From contig CAMPGG010000010.1 in the NCBI GenBank assembly GCA_946885335.1, positions 1 to 25,394 on the forward strand: a DNA stretch of 25,394 bases. The letters are read 5' to 3'. Position 1 is the stretch's first letter, and each line of letters begins with the position of its first letter. Shown piece by piece: positions 17,477-25,394 of this stretch. The translations under genes were made by a program, and so were the position numbers. Source of the stretch: an uncultured Chitinophagaceae bacterium. GTDB lineage: Bacteria > Bacteroidota > Bacteroidia > Chitinophagales > Chitinophagaceae. The notes below the pieces were generated by a model. It was given only the letters and a program-made list of their open reading frames with translations. It was not told the origin of the DNA and made no database searches.

Positions 17477-17619
17477 TGGTCGCAGTTATGCTGATGAAAT
17501 AGTTTTATTTTTATTGTAAATAAAAATTTTAAAAAAAGCAGAATCGTATTTTTCCTAATAATTTTTTTTTATGGATGATTACGTTCATTCACAAACGGCA
17601 ATCCATAAACTCATTTTCT

Positions 17620-18903
17620 TTAATAACTATACTTGTCTTTCCAAAGGTTGCGTAAATGTTTCCTGAACTCTTCTTCTCTTGCATTTTTACCCGGATCATA
17701 AAATTTTGTACCGGATAATTCATTGGGCAGGTATTCCTGTGGTGAAAAATTGTTTTCAAAGCTATGGGCATATTTATAATCCTTCCCGTAATTCATTTTT
17801 TTCATTAACCCGGTTGGTGCATTCCGGATATGCAGCGGAACGGGTAAGTCGCCTTTTTTGCGAACCTCCGATAATGCCATTTCAATTGCTTCATAGGAAG
17901 CATTGCTTTTTGGCGATGAAGCCAGGTAAATAGTGCACTGGGATAGAATGATACGGGATTCAGGGTATCCAATTTTATTTACGGCATCAAAACTGGCATT
18001 CGCCATGATCAAAGCAGTAGGATTTGCATTGCCAATATCTTCACTGGCCAGGATGACCAGCCTGCGGGCAATAAATTTTACATCTTCTCCTCCTTCAATC
18101 ATCCTGGCCAGCCAGTATACAGCGCCATTCGGATCACTGCCGCGGATTGATTTTATAAATGCTGAAATGATATCATAGTGTTGTTCGCCAGACTTATCAT
18201 AAAGTGCAATACGCTGCTGGGCAACATGCATGACAAATTCATTTGTAATGATAATTTTGCCAGCTTTTTTTGATGCATCACTTAAGCCCGAAGTATCTGT
18301 TACAACTTCCAGCAGGTTTAGCAGCTTACGGGCATCTCCACCTGAAATATTAATCAGCGCCTCCGTTTCTTTTAATTCGATATTTAACGACTTCAGTTTT
18401 GGATCGGTTTCAATGGCATGTTGCAATAATTTATCCAGGTCATCTTTAGCTAATGCTTTTAATACATATACCTGGCAACGGCTTAGCAAAGCGGAATTAA
18501 CTTCGAAGGAAGGATTTTCTGTAGTGGCCCCAATTAATGTAATGATGCCTTTTTCCACCGCACCCAATAAAGCATCTTGTTGTCCTTTATTGAAACGATG
18601 AATTTCATCAATAAAAAGTATAGTGCCAGGAAGTTGTTTTGCTTTTTCAATAGCATCCCTCACATCTTTAACACCTGCACTGATGGCACTTAAGGTGATG
18701 AAAGGCACCTGCAGTGTGTTAGCAATAATATTTGCGATTGTTGTTTTCCCTGTACCGGGTGGTCCCCATAAAATCATGGAAGGTATCTTGCCATTTTCAA
18801 TGGCTATTCTTAAAATACTTCCCTTACCTGTGAGATGTTGCTGGCCTGCCAGTTCATCCAGTGTTTGGGGCCTGATCCTTTCCGCTAATGGTATGTTTTT
18901 CAT
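17620..18903 (-). CDS. rarA: RarA/MgsA, replication-associated AAA+ ATPase
   Basis: This 427-residue clamp-loader-like ATPase acts at stalled replication forks. It has the N-terminal PLAERIRPQTLDELAGQQHL, Walker A GPPGTGKT (47-54), Walker B/DExx box FIDEIHRFNK (97-106), sensor 1 GATTENPSFEVN (125-136) and the SRC arginine-finger segment at 141-143. The C-terminal tetramerisation part is present, with RGSDPNGAVYWLARMIEGGEDVKFIARRL and the late YGKDYKYAHSFENNF. The length matches the family (about 420-450). It lies 61 bp after the stop of the alpha/beta hydrolase gene on the same strand and may be read through from it. Confidence 0.95.
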   Translation of the reverse strand: MKNIPLAERIRPQTLDELAGQQHLTGKGSILRIAIENGKIPSMILWGPPGTGKTTIANIIANTLQVPFITLSAISAGVKDVRDAIEKAKQLPGTILFIDEIHRFNKGQQDALLGAVEKGIITLIGATTENPSFEVNSALLSRCQVYVLKALAKDDLDKLLQHAIETDPKLKSLNIELKETEALINISGGDARKLLNLLEVVTDTSGLSDASKKAGKIIITNEFVMHVAQQRIALYDKSGEQHYDIISAFIKSIRGSDPNGAVYWLARMIEGGEDVKFIARRLVILASEDIGNANPTALIMANASFDAVNKIGYPESRIILSQCTIYLASSPKSNASYEAIEMALSEVRKKGDLPVPLHIRNAPTGLMKKMNYGKDYKYAHSFENNFSPQEYLPNELSGTKFYDPGKNAREEEFRKHLRNLWKDKYSY

Positions 18904-18964
18904 TCATACAAAGCTACCGGATACAAGTAAATTTATCTTTCGTTTATTCCAGGATAAAATTTTA

Positions 18965-19819
18965 TTAAGGCATATGGGCTTTTAAAAAAGCTTCGATCTT
19001 TTCGAAAGAATCTGTAAGGTTTGCACCGGTCCATCCGTGACCTTCCATGGGATAAAACACGTATTGATGCGTGACACCCAGTTGTTGCAGTTTATCTTTT
19101 AATAATACAGATTGGGATGCGTCAACAACCGGGTCCATGCCACCCTGAAGAATCAAAGTGGGAGGCGCTTGCGTTGTTACAAATTTTATAGGACTGGCTT
19201 GTTCATAAACATCAGCCCGGGTAACTGGTGTGCCACCAGTAATGGATTCAAGTAATGGTTTGATCAATGGATTGGGTGATATATTATACAATGCAATCAG
19301 ATCAGTGGGACCAAAAAAATCAACCACTGCTTTGATCTTTACCGGCGATTCATATTTGTAAGCTTGCAATAAAGCAAGATGTCCCCCGGCGCTGGCGCCA
19401 AGCAAAGCAAAATTTTTAGAGACCGCGTATTCAGCTGTTTTATTGTTTATAAATTCAATGGCTTGCTTTATATCCATTTCCTGTGCCGGGAAAGGATTTT
19501 GGTTATTTATAGCCAGCCTGTAATTGATATTAAAAATGGCATAACCCGGAAGCCTTTGTTTTAAGGTTGTAATGTAACCGGCGAAATCATTTTTATCGCC
19601 TTCGATCCATGCGCCACCGTGTATTAAAATAATTACGTTGGTTGAAGTTGTACTCCTGTTAGCCGGCAGATAAATGTCCATGTTTTGCCTGGCATCCGTT
19701 CCGTATGAAATATTATTTAATGTTTGTTCTTTATCGTCTGTTGTATCTGTCGATGGCGGTTCACGCTGGCAGGATGTGAATAAAAGGATAGCTGATAATG
19801 CAATAATTAAAATTTTCAT
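18965..19819 (-). CDS. Lipoprotein alpha/beta hydrolase (esterase, BD-FAE/HSL-like)
   Basis: This 284-residue protein has a lipoprotein signal (cysteine 17 in LFTSC) and a Ser/Thr/Asp-rich linker, then an alpha/beta-hydrolase domain from about residue 38. It shows the oxyanion HGGAW at 67-71, the nucleophile S143 in GASAGGH, the acid D229 in GGMDPVVDASQS and the base H261 in EGHGW. Preceding NMDIYLP is typical of BD-FAE and carboxylesterase-like families. It should be an active esterase or deacetylase anchored in the envelope, possibly on acylated glycans; the substrate is unknown. A terminator-like hairpin beyond its start belongs to aspS. Confidence 0.88.
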   Translation of the reverse strand: MKILIIALSAILLFTSCQREPPSTDTTDDKEQTLNNISYGTDARQNMDIYLPANRSTTSTNVIILIHGGAWIEGDKNDFAGYITTLKQRLPGYAIFNINYRLAINNQNPFPAQEMDIKQAIEFINNKTAEYAVSKNFALLGASAGGHLALLQAYKYESPVKIKAVVDFFGPTDLIALYNISPNPLIKPLLESITGGTPVTRADVYEQASPIKFVTTQAPPTLILQGGMDPVVDASQSVLLKDKLQQLGVTHQYVFYPMEGHGWTGANLTDSFEKIEAFLKAHMP

Positions 19820-19854
19820 GCAGGATGTTAAACGATTGAGTATTCTTTAAAAAT

Positions 19855-19881
19855 ATAAAAAAATCCCGCTGCTGCGGGATT
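19855..19881 (-). terminator. Intrinsic terminator of aspS
   Basis: On the minus strand AATCCCGC (19881-19874) and GCGGGATT (19869-19862) form an 8-bp stem with a 4-nt AGCA loop, followed by a U-run. It lies 14 bp beyond the aspS stop and insulates the downstream hydrolase gene. Confidence 0.88.
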
Positions 19882-19894
19882 GTGCTTATGGTTT

Positions 19895-21736
19895 TTATTG
19901 AAGATTTAACTTAATCTGTAATTCTTTCAATTGGGTTTCATCAATACTAGCAGGAGCATCCAGCATCACATCCCGGCCGCTGTTATTTTTTGGAAATGCA
20001 ATAAAATCACGAATGCTTTCACTGCCACCTAAAATGGCACAGAGCCTGTCGAAGCCAAAAGCAATACCTCCGTGGGGTGGAGCACCATATTCAAAAGCGC
20101 CTAACAGGAAACCAAATTTATGTTGCTGTTCTTCTTTCGACATGCCAAGCGCTGCAAACATTTTTTCCTGCAGGTCGCGTTGAAAAATACGAATAGAACC
20201 ACCACCTATTTCATTACCATTTAAAACCATATCATATGCATTGGCTTTAATATTGGCATAAGGGTGTTTCAGGTATTCCGCAGCATTTTCAATTTGCGGA
20301 TCATGGTTGATCATGGTTTCAATGTCCGATGGTTTGGGTGATGTAAACGGGTGGTGACGGGCAACCCAGCGATTTCCCTCTTCATCATATTCAAATAGCG
20401 GGAAGTCCATAACCCAAAGCAACTTGAATTCATTTTCTTTTCTTAAACCAAGTTTCTTACCCATTTCAAGTCTTAATTCACTGATCGCTTTGCGGGTTCT
20501 TTCTTCCGCGCCGGCCAGGATCAAAACAAGGTCACCTTTTTCGGCACCGGCCGCATCCGCGATGGATTTTATTATTTCAGGACTGTAAAATTTATCAACC
20601 GAGCTTTTATAAGATCCGTCAGCATTACATTTAATGTACACCAAACCTCTCATACCTATTTGTGGGCGTTTAACCCATTCCGTTAGTTCGTCCGTTTGTT
20701 TGCGACTGTATTCGCTGCAACCCGGAACGGCAATGGCCAAAACTGTTTCAGCCTGGTCAAATGGGCCGCCAACACCCCAAAGCGGCGATGAAGTTCCTAA
20801 TCCACCCAATGGTGATTGTTTAGCAGGAAAGGTATGCTGCGGAAAATTCAGGTTGGCCAATTTCATTCCAAAGCGAATATCCGGTTTGTCGATGCCATAG
20901 GTCCACATGGCATCTTCCCAACTCATTCTTTCTACCGGTTCTGTATAGTCGATATTCCTGACTTCTTTAAATATCGATTTGATCATGCCTTCGAACATTT
21001 CCAGGATATCATCCTGCTGCACAAAAGCCATTTCACAGTCTATTTGGGTGAATTCAGGCTGGCGGTCTGCCCGCAGATCTTCATCCCTGAAACATTTTAC
21101 AACCTGGTAATAGCGATCGTAACCGCTAACCATCAATAATTGTTTAAAAGTTTGGGGAGATTGGGGTAAGGCATAAAACTCGCCTGGATTCATCCGGGAA
21201 GGAACCACAAAATCACGGGCGCCTTCTGGTGTTGATTTTATTAAGAAAGGCGTTTCAATATCAATGAATTGCTGTTGATGCAGGTAATTGCGGGCCGCCC
21301 TGTTAACTGCATAACGCAGTTCCATATTTTTTTTGATTGCATTGCGACGAAGATCCAGGTAACGGAATTTCATACGCAGATCATCTCCGCCATCCGTATC
21401 ATCCTGGATAGTAAAGGGAGGTACAGCGGATTTATTTAAGATGGTAAAGTTTTGTACGGCTATCTCAATATCACCGGTGGGCATATTGGGGTTTTTATTA
21501 CTGCGTTCGCTAACCGTTCCGGTTGCCTGGATCACAAATTCTCTTCCCAATGGGTTTTGATCCAGGAGGGTATTTAATTCCTCACCCATTAATAATTGGG
21601 TAATGCCATAACGATCGCGAAGATCAACGAAAGTGATTGCGCCAAATTTCCTGACTGTCTGCACCCAACCGGCCAGTGTTACAGTTTGATTAATATGGGT
21701 GTTTCTTAATTCACCACAAGTATGCGTACGATACAT
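19895..21736 (-). CDS. aspS: Aspartyl-tRNA synthetase with a Gly/Pro-rich insertion
   Basis: This 613-residue class II synthetase charges tRNA-Asp in the cytosol. The N-terminal OB-fold anticodon-binding domain (about 1-105, with [11 protein letters not shown]) is followed by the catalytic domain with motif 2 [18 protein letters not shown] (216-233), the bacterial GAD insertion domain (about 288-410) and motif 3 [10 protein letters not shown] (556-565). It is longer than typical bacterial AspRS (about 585-590). The excess maps to residues about 300-326 at the start of the GAD domain, where [17 protein letters not shown] has a tandem, low-complexity look and no counterpart in the E. coli enzyme as I recall it. 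All catalytic motifs are intact, so the enzyme should be functional. It has its own terminator. Confidence 0.96.
   Translation of the reverse strand: MYRTHTCGELRNTHINQTVTLAGWVQTVRKFGAITFVDLRDRYGITQLLMGEELNTLLDQNPLGREFVIQATGTVSERSNKNPNMPTGDIEIAVQNFTILNKSAVPPFTIQDDTDGGDDLRMKFRYLDLRRNAIKKNMELRYAVNRAARNYLHQQQFIDIETPFLIKSTPEGARDFVVPSRMNPGEFYALPQSPQTFKQLLMVSGYDRYYQVVKCFRDEDLRADRQPEFTQIDCEMAFVQQDDILEMFEGMIKSIFKEVRNIDYTEPVERMSWEDAMWTYGIDKPDIRFGMKLANLNFPQHTFPAKQSPLGGLGTSSPLWGVGGPFDQAETVLAIAVPGCSEYSRKQTDELTEWVKRPQIGMRGLVYIKCNADGSYKSSVDKFYSPEIIKSIADAAGAEKGDLVLILAGAEERTRKAISELRLEMGKKLGLRKENEFKLLWVMDFPLFEYDEEGNRWVARHHPFTSPKPSDIETMINHDPQIENAAEYLKHPYANIKANAYDMVLNGNEIGGGSIRIFQRDLQEKMFAALGMSKEEQQHKFGFLLGAFEYGAPPHGGIAFGFDRLCAILGGSESIRDFIAFPKNNSGRDVMLDAPASIDETQLKELQIKLNLQ
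20765..20815 (-). repeat. In-frame repeat-like insertion within aspS
   Basis: On the coding strand this encodes residues 308-324 in two similar halves: SPLGGLG and SPLWGVGG. At the DNA level both halves follow a TC-x-CC-xx(x)TTGGG-then-G/T-rich pattern and contain short self-complementary stretches (forward CACC-CAAT-GGTG and GCCGC...GCGGC). This resembles the short palindromic repeats that occur in and between genes of Bacteroidota and can be translated. Confidence 0.55.
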
Positions 21737-21746
21737 AGAAATATTT

Positions 21747-21765
21747 TACTCCCTGCAGGGTAGTA
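21747..21765. promoter_or_regulatory. Palindrome in the aspS leader
   Basis: A perfect 10-bp palindrome CCCTGCAGGG (21751-21760) is flanked by TACT on the left and T-AGTA on the right, making a 19-nt near-palindrome 10 nt upstream of the aspS ATG. It could be an operator or a leader hairpin; nothing else supports a function. Confidence 0.3.
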
Positions 21766-21958
21766 TGATTTTTTATTAGATGAATAGTATTGTTATTGCT
21801 GAAGAGTGCGACGCAACCGGGGTTGAATGATGAACCGCAGCTGGTAACATAAATTTAAAAAACGCCTGCTTCAACAGGGCGCAAAGATAAAGAACTAAAC
21901 GCCCGGCCGTTTGGTTTTTGGGCTTAATTGGTTAAATTTAAGTATTGAACGATACCTT

Positions 21959-22741
21959 ATGCGTGTGGCGAAAAGAAAGCGGATACAAACCATCGATAAA
22001 GCAAGCCTGCCGGCTTGTGTATCACCCAATGATCATATATTAACAACCGACATAATCCGCAATTATTCGTTAATTATTGGAAGCCGCATCAGTTATTTTA
22101 ACCAGTTATCGCCGGTACAAAAACTTCGTTTTATTAAGCGGGTGCAGGTTTTCATGGCATCCAAACGGTTTCATTTTAAAGGGTTGGCTGAGCACATTGA
22201 GATACCGGTGCTGGTAAGTGCATCGGCGGTTCAATTAACTTTTGGTTTGCAGGATTTTCAGTTAGGACAGTTTAAGGACATTCATATTTTGGGCGATGCC
22301 TACAAGATGGATGAAGAAGAGGAATATTTTGTGGGGCACGTGGAGCCCGGTTCTATTTATTTATCGTGGCAGCACTTTTTATATGGTTATACGATTGCTG
22401 ATGATAATATCAATGTAGGTTTGCATGAGATGGCACATGCGCTGTTGTATAATAATTTTTTTGCCAATTACGGAGCAGATGCCAAGTTCAGGTTGAATTA
22501 TGAACTTTTCTCTGTAACAACCGGCCCGTTAATTGCAGAAGTTATAACAAGTCGTAAAAGTTACCTGCGTGGTTACGCATTTCGCAATATCCAGGAGTTT
22601 TGGGCCGTTAGTATAGAAGCGTTTTTTGAAAATCCAAAAGAATTAAAATATTACCTGCCAGATCTGTACCGTGCATTATGTAATGTGCTGAACCAGGATC
22701 CGGCAACTAAAAATAAAATTATAACGAACACTTATCCATGA
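21959..22741 (+). CDS. M90/MtfA-like zinc metallopeptidase
   Basis: The 260-residue protein (from the ATG at 21959) has a zinc-binding HEMAH at 156-160 within NINVGLHEMAHALLYNN. A downstream IQEFWAVSIEAFFENP segment supplies the likely third ligand Glu (about 213). The order and spacing, including PGSIYLSWQHFLYG before HExxH and a final YLPDLYRALCNVLNQDP, match the MtfA/M90 peptidase family. In E. coli MtfA is a cytosolic aminopeptidase that binds Mlc; no Mlc partner is implied here. The frame is also open to a TTG at 21911, adding 16 residues; I prefer the ATG because those residues are not family-like. The gene is divergent from aspS. Confidence 0.87.
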   Translation: MRVAKRKRIQTIDKASLPACVSPNDHILTTDIIRNYSLIIGSRISYFNQLSPVQKLRFIKRVQVFMASKRFHFKGLAEHIEIPVLVSASAVQLTFGLQDFQLGQFKDIHILGDAYKMDEEEEYFVGHVEPGSIYLSWQHFLYGYTIADDNINVGLHEMAHALLYNNFFANYGADAKFRLNYELFSVTTGPLIAEVITSRKSYLRGYAFRNIQEFWAVSIEAFFENPKELKYYLPDLYRALCNVLNQDPATKNKIITNTYP

Positions 22742-22813
22742 CGTATTCAGCATTAATCCGTAAGATCAAGAGCACCCTATTATTTTTGAAACAAAAACTA
22801 GCCGAGAAAATTC

Positions 22814-23875
22814 TCAAAAAACCGATCGTGAGAGAATTCCATTAAACCGGTTAATATCAGCTTCAGGATTCAGGTTAGCTCCATTCAATATGTGTTGTGT
22901 AAACTGGCTTGCAAAATAGGGCGCCAGAGAACACCCCTTGGTACCCAATCCATTTAATATACCTGCATTTTTATATTTTGGGTGAAATCCCACAAAGGGC
23001 CTTCTTTCCAGTGTTGCCGGCCTGATAGAAGATCTGTGTTCAATAATTGTGTAAGGTATCTTCAGCCAATGCTTCAATAATTCATTTGCTTTTTTGTAGA
23101 AGTTTTCAGACGGATTTACATCAGTAAAACTCCATTCATAACTGGAACCAATCCAGAACAGATCATTATTCAGCGGTGCCAGTGTCATTCCTTTTTTATA
23201 AATATTTTGTTTGGGTAAACCAGGAATTTCCACCAATAATGCTTCACCCTTATTCGGTGCAAAGGGTAGTAAGTTGAAAAGCGGGTTTTGGTAAAAGCTG
23301 TTGATGCCATCACAGAAAATTATTTTTTCCGCGCCGATATCTTTATAAAGAATAGTTGAATCCTGTTTAAGCTGATTGATGTCGAAACTTTCGTTTCGGT
23401 ATTGATCATTATCCTGTAGTTTTTTTCTCCAGGCAGGTAAAATTTCCTGCAGGTTTACCATATACACCGGGTCAATTTCTCCAAAAGTGAAATCGTAATT
23501 AAAATAGGGAAGGAACTGATCTCCGCTGCCTTTTTTTAAATAGTGATTATCCTGTTTCAGCCGCTCTTCAAAAGCAAGCATCATTTGGGGTGTGGAGAAA
23601 AAATCAATCAAATTTTTTTGGGTGATGGTTTCCAGTTGCAGATCATCACCTAATTGTTGGTAAGCATGCCATGCAAAAGGTAAAATTTCATCGATCATCC
23701 AGGTGTCAACAATCCTGCGACCGGTTACCGGGTTGATGATACCTGCGGCTACCCTAGATGCACTGTTTGTTTCCTGGTTGTCTATAACTAAAAAGGACCT
23801 GTTTGCCTTTTGCAGGTAATAAGATAAAAATGTTCCTGAAATACCCTGGCCAATGATGAGAAATTCAACTTGCAT
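22814..23875 (-). CDS. FAD-dependent oxidoreductase (DAO family)
   Basis: This 353-residue protein has an N-terminal FAD-binding GQGISG at 9-14 with FLVIDN after the second strand. SRVAAGIINPVTGRR follows (about 59-73), a motif seen in DAO-family proteins near the flavin. It ends with RPATLERRPFVGFHP and a C-terminal GLGTKGCSLAPYFA flavin-contacting loop. The DAO family oxidises amino acids or glycine-like amines, or modifies tRNA (MnmC); no tRNA-methyltransferase domain is present, and the substrate is not known. A soluble cytosolic enzyme is expected. It is separated from the alpha-2-macroglobulin gene by a terminator-type repeat. Confidence 0.87.
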   Translation of the reverse strand: MQVEFLIIGQGISGTFLSYYLQKANRSFLVIDNQETNSASRVAAGIINPVTGRRIVDTWMIDEILPFAWHAYQQLGDDLQLETITQKNLIDFFSTPQMMLAFEERLKQDNHYLKKGSGDQFLPYFNYDFTFGEIDPVYMVNLQEILPAWRKKLQDNDQYRNESFDINQLKQDSTILYKDIGAEKIIFCDGINSFYQNPLFNLLPFAPNKGEALLVEIPGLPKQNIYKKGMTLAPLNNDLFWIGSSYEWSFTDVNPSENFYKKANELLKHWLKIPYTIIEHRSSIRPATLERRPFVGFHPKYKNAGILNGLGTKGCSLAPYFASQFTQHILNGANLNPEADINRFNGILSRSVF

Positions 23876-23960
23876 GTGGCAAAATTACGTTTTAGTGTTT
23901 GGGCATTTGGAGTATAGGCTATTGTATATGTCTAAATAATTAAGGACATATTAATTTCTT

Positions 23961-23988
23961 TTACTTTTTTGCTTGCACAAAAAAGTAA
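23961..23988. repeat. Perfect 11-bp inverted repeat (TTACTTTTTTG)
   Basis: TTACTTTTTTG (23961-23971) and CAAAAAAGTAA (23978-23988) form a perfect stem around CTTGCA. The right arm is followed by a second CAAAAAAGT (23989-23997) as a direct repeat. Sequences of this ACTTTTTTG...CAAAAAAGTAACAAAAAAG form are a recurrent intergenic repeat of Bacteroidota, as I recall; I cannot check the copy number here. Confidence 0.75.
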
Positions 23989-23989
23989 C

Positions 23990-24032
23990 AAAAAAGTGCA
24001 CCCGGCAATGATAAACAGCCCATTGCCGGGTG
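23990..24032 (-). terminator. Probable terminator of the alpha-2-macroglobulin gene
   Basis: CACCCGGCAATG (23999-24010) and CATTGCCGGGTG (24021-24032) give a perfect 12-bp stem with a 10-nt loop. On the minus strand it is followed by CACTTTTTTG, a U-rich tract, 61 bp past the stop at 24094. It directly abuts the preceding inverted repeat. Confidence 0.75.
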
Positions 24033-24093
24033 GTACTCCGATCAACTTTGTGCAAAGTGGTGAAGGTCTTTAGTGCAATTCCTTCCTGTACTT

Positions 24094-25394
24094 TTATTCC
24101 ACTCTTATTCTAACACTTTCACTATGACTGGTAAACTCGGGTGCATACATGGATTGTATGGTGGTGATACCATTATTGAATGTGCCGGTATGCGTTACAA
24201 AAAGCGAGTACTCGAACACGTAAGTTCCTTTACGCAGGTAATTGAAAAAGAAATTAGTGGAAGCATCTCTTGTTGACTCGTAATAACCAAGCCCATCCTG
24301 CCATTTATAATTGCTCAATACATTCACCGGCTCCAGGGCAGAAGCACGCAGGTCTTTCATGTGTACATATTCCATATCCCTGTCAACCCTTAACTCAATT
24401 CTTACTTTGATCTTGTCACCAACTTTCAAGCTTTGTTCTTCCACCGGTTCCAGTACCGGACCTCGATCCGTATTTTTTTCAATGAACAATTTTTTGTTCA
24501 GTTGCAATGGTGTTTCTGCAAAGGTTACTTTATCCATGTCTTCAAAATACTGCCAGTAAGCTGCGCCCCATGAAACCTGGTGCGTAGAGGAATTATTATT
24601 CTGTCCAGCTGTTGGTGTAACTGCAACTGTAATATTCCCCATATTCGCATTCACCTGCTGGCCCTGGATTGACTTTTTGATATAACCTGTTCCTTCTTCG
24701 GCTTTGACATTGACATCGCTTACAGTGAAATTGCCGGCTTTTATCATAACTGAAGGTGTAGCAGCCAGCCAGTCAGAACCTTGTAACAGTAATGCATAAA
24801 CGGCTTCCGCGGTTGCACGGGTTGATTCCCAGTGATTGGTTTGTTTATTTTTCAATAACCATTTACGCAACAGGTTTACCGTGTTTTTATCTTTTGTGGT
24901 TTCACTAAAAACCTCAATCAACAAAGCCTGTGTTTCAATGGGTGCCTGGTGCCAGAAATAACCCGGTGTAGCCTGCTCTTTCCAATACATACCTAATTCA
25001 GGATGGGTTATTGATCTTTCTTTTAATGATCGGGTTATCGCATCAGTTGTCTTAGCATCACCCGAACGGTGAAGTGTAAGCGCAATCATGCCCTGTATGT
25101 ATAAAGGTTGTTTGGTCCAATGTAGTTTTACCTGGTTTTTGAAATAATTATAGGCAGTTAATTCTTTTGCATTAACAGCATACTGCGGGAAAAAACTGCG
25201 CATGTATAAGTAGTATGCTTCAATATTAGAGGGAACTGTTGTTCCTAATTTGTTTTTTTGTTTAATGATTTCATCGTGATCCTCTTTCATCTTTTTATCG
25301 AGATAAGGAAGAGCGTTTTTTACAACCTGCATTAACCTGCTTTCAAAATTTGCAGGGATGGCACCCAGTTTTTGGAGATGGCCGATCCCGGTAA
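24094..25394 (-). CDS. Alpha-2-macroglobulin family protein, C-terminal part only
   Basis: The frame is open from the right window edge to the stop at 24094 (433 codons visible); the N-terminal MG domains and any thioester lie outside. The visible part starts in an alpha-helical toroid resembling the thioester/complement-type domain (repeated helices about 25-165, e.g. YLYMRSFFPQY, IQGMIALTLHRSG). A beta-rich region ends in the characteristic C-terminal block LSNYKWQDGLGYYESTRDAS, NFFFNYLRKGTYVFEY and MYAPEFTSHSESVRI. Bacterial members are large envelope-anchored proteins thought to trap proteases. No CxEQ thioester motif occurs in the visible part. An internal ATG at 25332 is not the start. 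Confidence 0.9.
   Translation of the reverse strand, partial: TGIGHLQKLGAIPANFESRLMQVVKNALPYLDKKMKEDHDEIIKQKNKLGTTVPSNIEAYYLYMRSFFPQYAVNAKELTAYNYFKNQVKLHWTKQPLYIQGMIALTLHRSGDAKTTDAITRSLKERSITHPELGMYWKEQATPGYFWHQAPIETQALLIEVFSETTKDKNTVNLLRKWLLKNKQTNHWESTRATAEAVYALLLQGSDWLAATPSVMIKAGNFTVSDVNVKAEEGTGYIKKSIQGQQVNANMGNITVAVTPTAGQNNNSSTHQVSWGAAYWQYFEDMDKVTFAETPLQLNKKLFIEKNTDRGPVLEPVEEQSLKVGDKIKVRIELRVDRDMEYVHMKDLRASALEPVNVLSNYKWQDGLGYYESTRDASTNFFFNYLRKGTYVFEYSLFVTHTGTFNNGITTIQSMYAPEFTSHSESVRIRVE

Noticed and set aside
18230..18985. Plus-strand open frames of about 120 codons opposite rarA
   Set aside because: They are antisense shadows of rarA, whose AAA+ motifs are complete; no signal or domain is seen in the shadows.
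21911..21958. TTG start extending the M90 peptidase by 16 residues
   Set aside because: The added residues are unlike the family N-terminus and an ATG follows at 21959; TTG starts are rare.
22803..22814. GAGAA-AA-TTCTC stem between the peptidase and FAD oxidoreductase genes
   Set aside because: The 2-nt loop is sterically poor and the stem is only 5 bp; no terminator is called for this convergent pair.

Overview
The window looks like a chromosomal segment of a Bacteroidota bacterium, most likely Chitinophagales/Chitinophagaceae-like. This is inferred from protein families and signals, not from a database match. The pointers are AT-rich DNA, a stand-alone type IX secretion (T9SS) C-terminal sorting domain beside a PorG-like barrel, bacterial alpha-2-macroglobulin, PorT-like barrels, TAnnTTTG-type -7 promoter elements, and mostly weak Shine-Dalgarno sequences. 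Most genes are on the minus strand. There are no tRNA or rRNA genes, no CRISPR, no transposase and no phage genes that I can see.

Left part (1-3753): a truncated secreted Asn/Gly-rich lipoprotein at the edge. A PAP2 lipid phosphatase is divergent from a UDP-glucuronate-4-epimerase-like SDR, which converges (stop codons overlapping) with a GT2 polyprenyl-phosphate-type glycosyltransferase. This suggests a small envelope-glycan neighbourhood.

Methionine operon (3795-9058, minus strand): promoter, SAM-I (S-box) riboswitch, intrinsic terminator, strong Shine-Dalgarno, then metY (O-acetylhomoserine sulfhydrylase), metX (homoserine O-acyltransferase), hom (homoserine dehydrogenase) and metZ. Together these convert aspartate semialdehyde to homocysteine by direct sulfhydrylation, switched off by SAM.

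Envelope block (9082-11362, minus): PorT-like beta-barrel, OmpA-type lipoprotein with a glycine zipper, and an unrecognised exported protein with an acidic/lysine tail and its own terminator. Then uvrA (plus strand), closed by a shared terminator facing a YIP1-family membrane protein.

15112-15509 is a gene-free 398-bp gap carrying two separate imperfect inverted repeats and an internal third copy of one arm; it is the least explained DNA in the window. It is followed (minus strand) by a small protein made of almost nothing but a T9SS sorting domain, apparently co-transcribed with a PorG/DUF6089-like barrel.

Right part (17018-25394): ElaA-type GNAT, rarA/mgsA, a lipoprotein alpha/beta hydrolase, and aspS carrying an unusual ~20-residue Gly/Pro-rich insertion that looks like a repeat captured in frame. 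Then a divergent M90/MtfA-like zinc peptidase, a DAO-type FAD oxidoreductase, a palindromic repeat/terminator, and the C-terminal part of an alpha-2-macroglobulin family protein running off the right edge.
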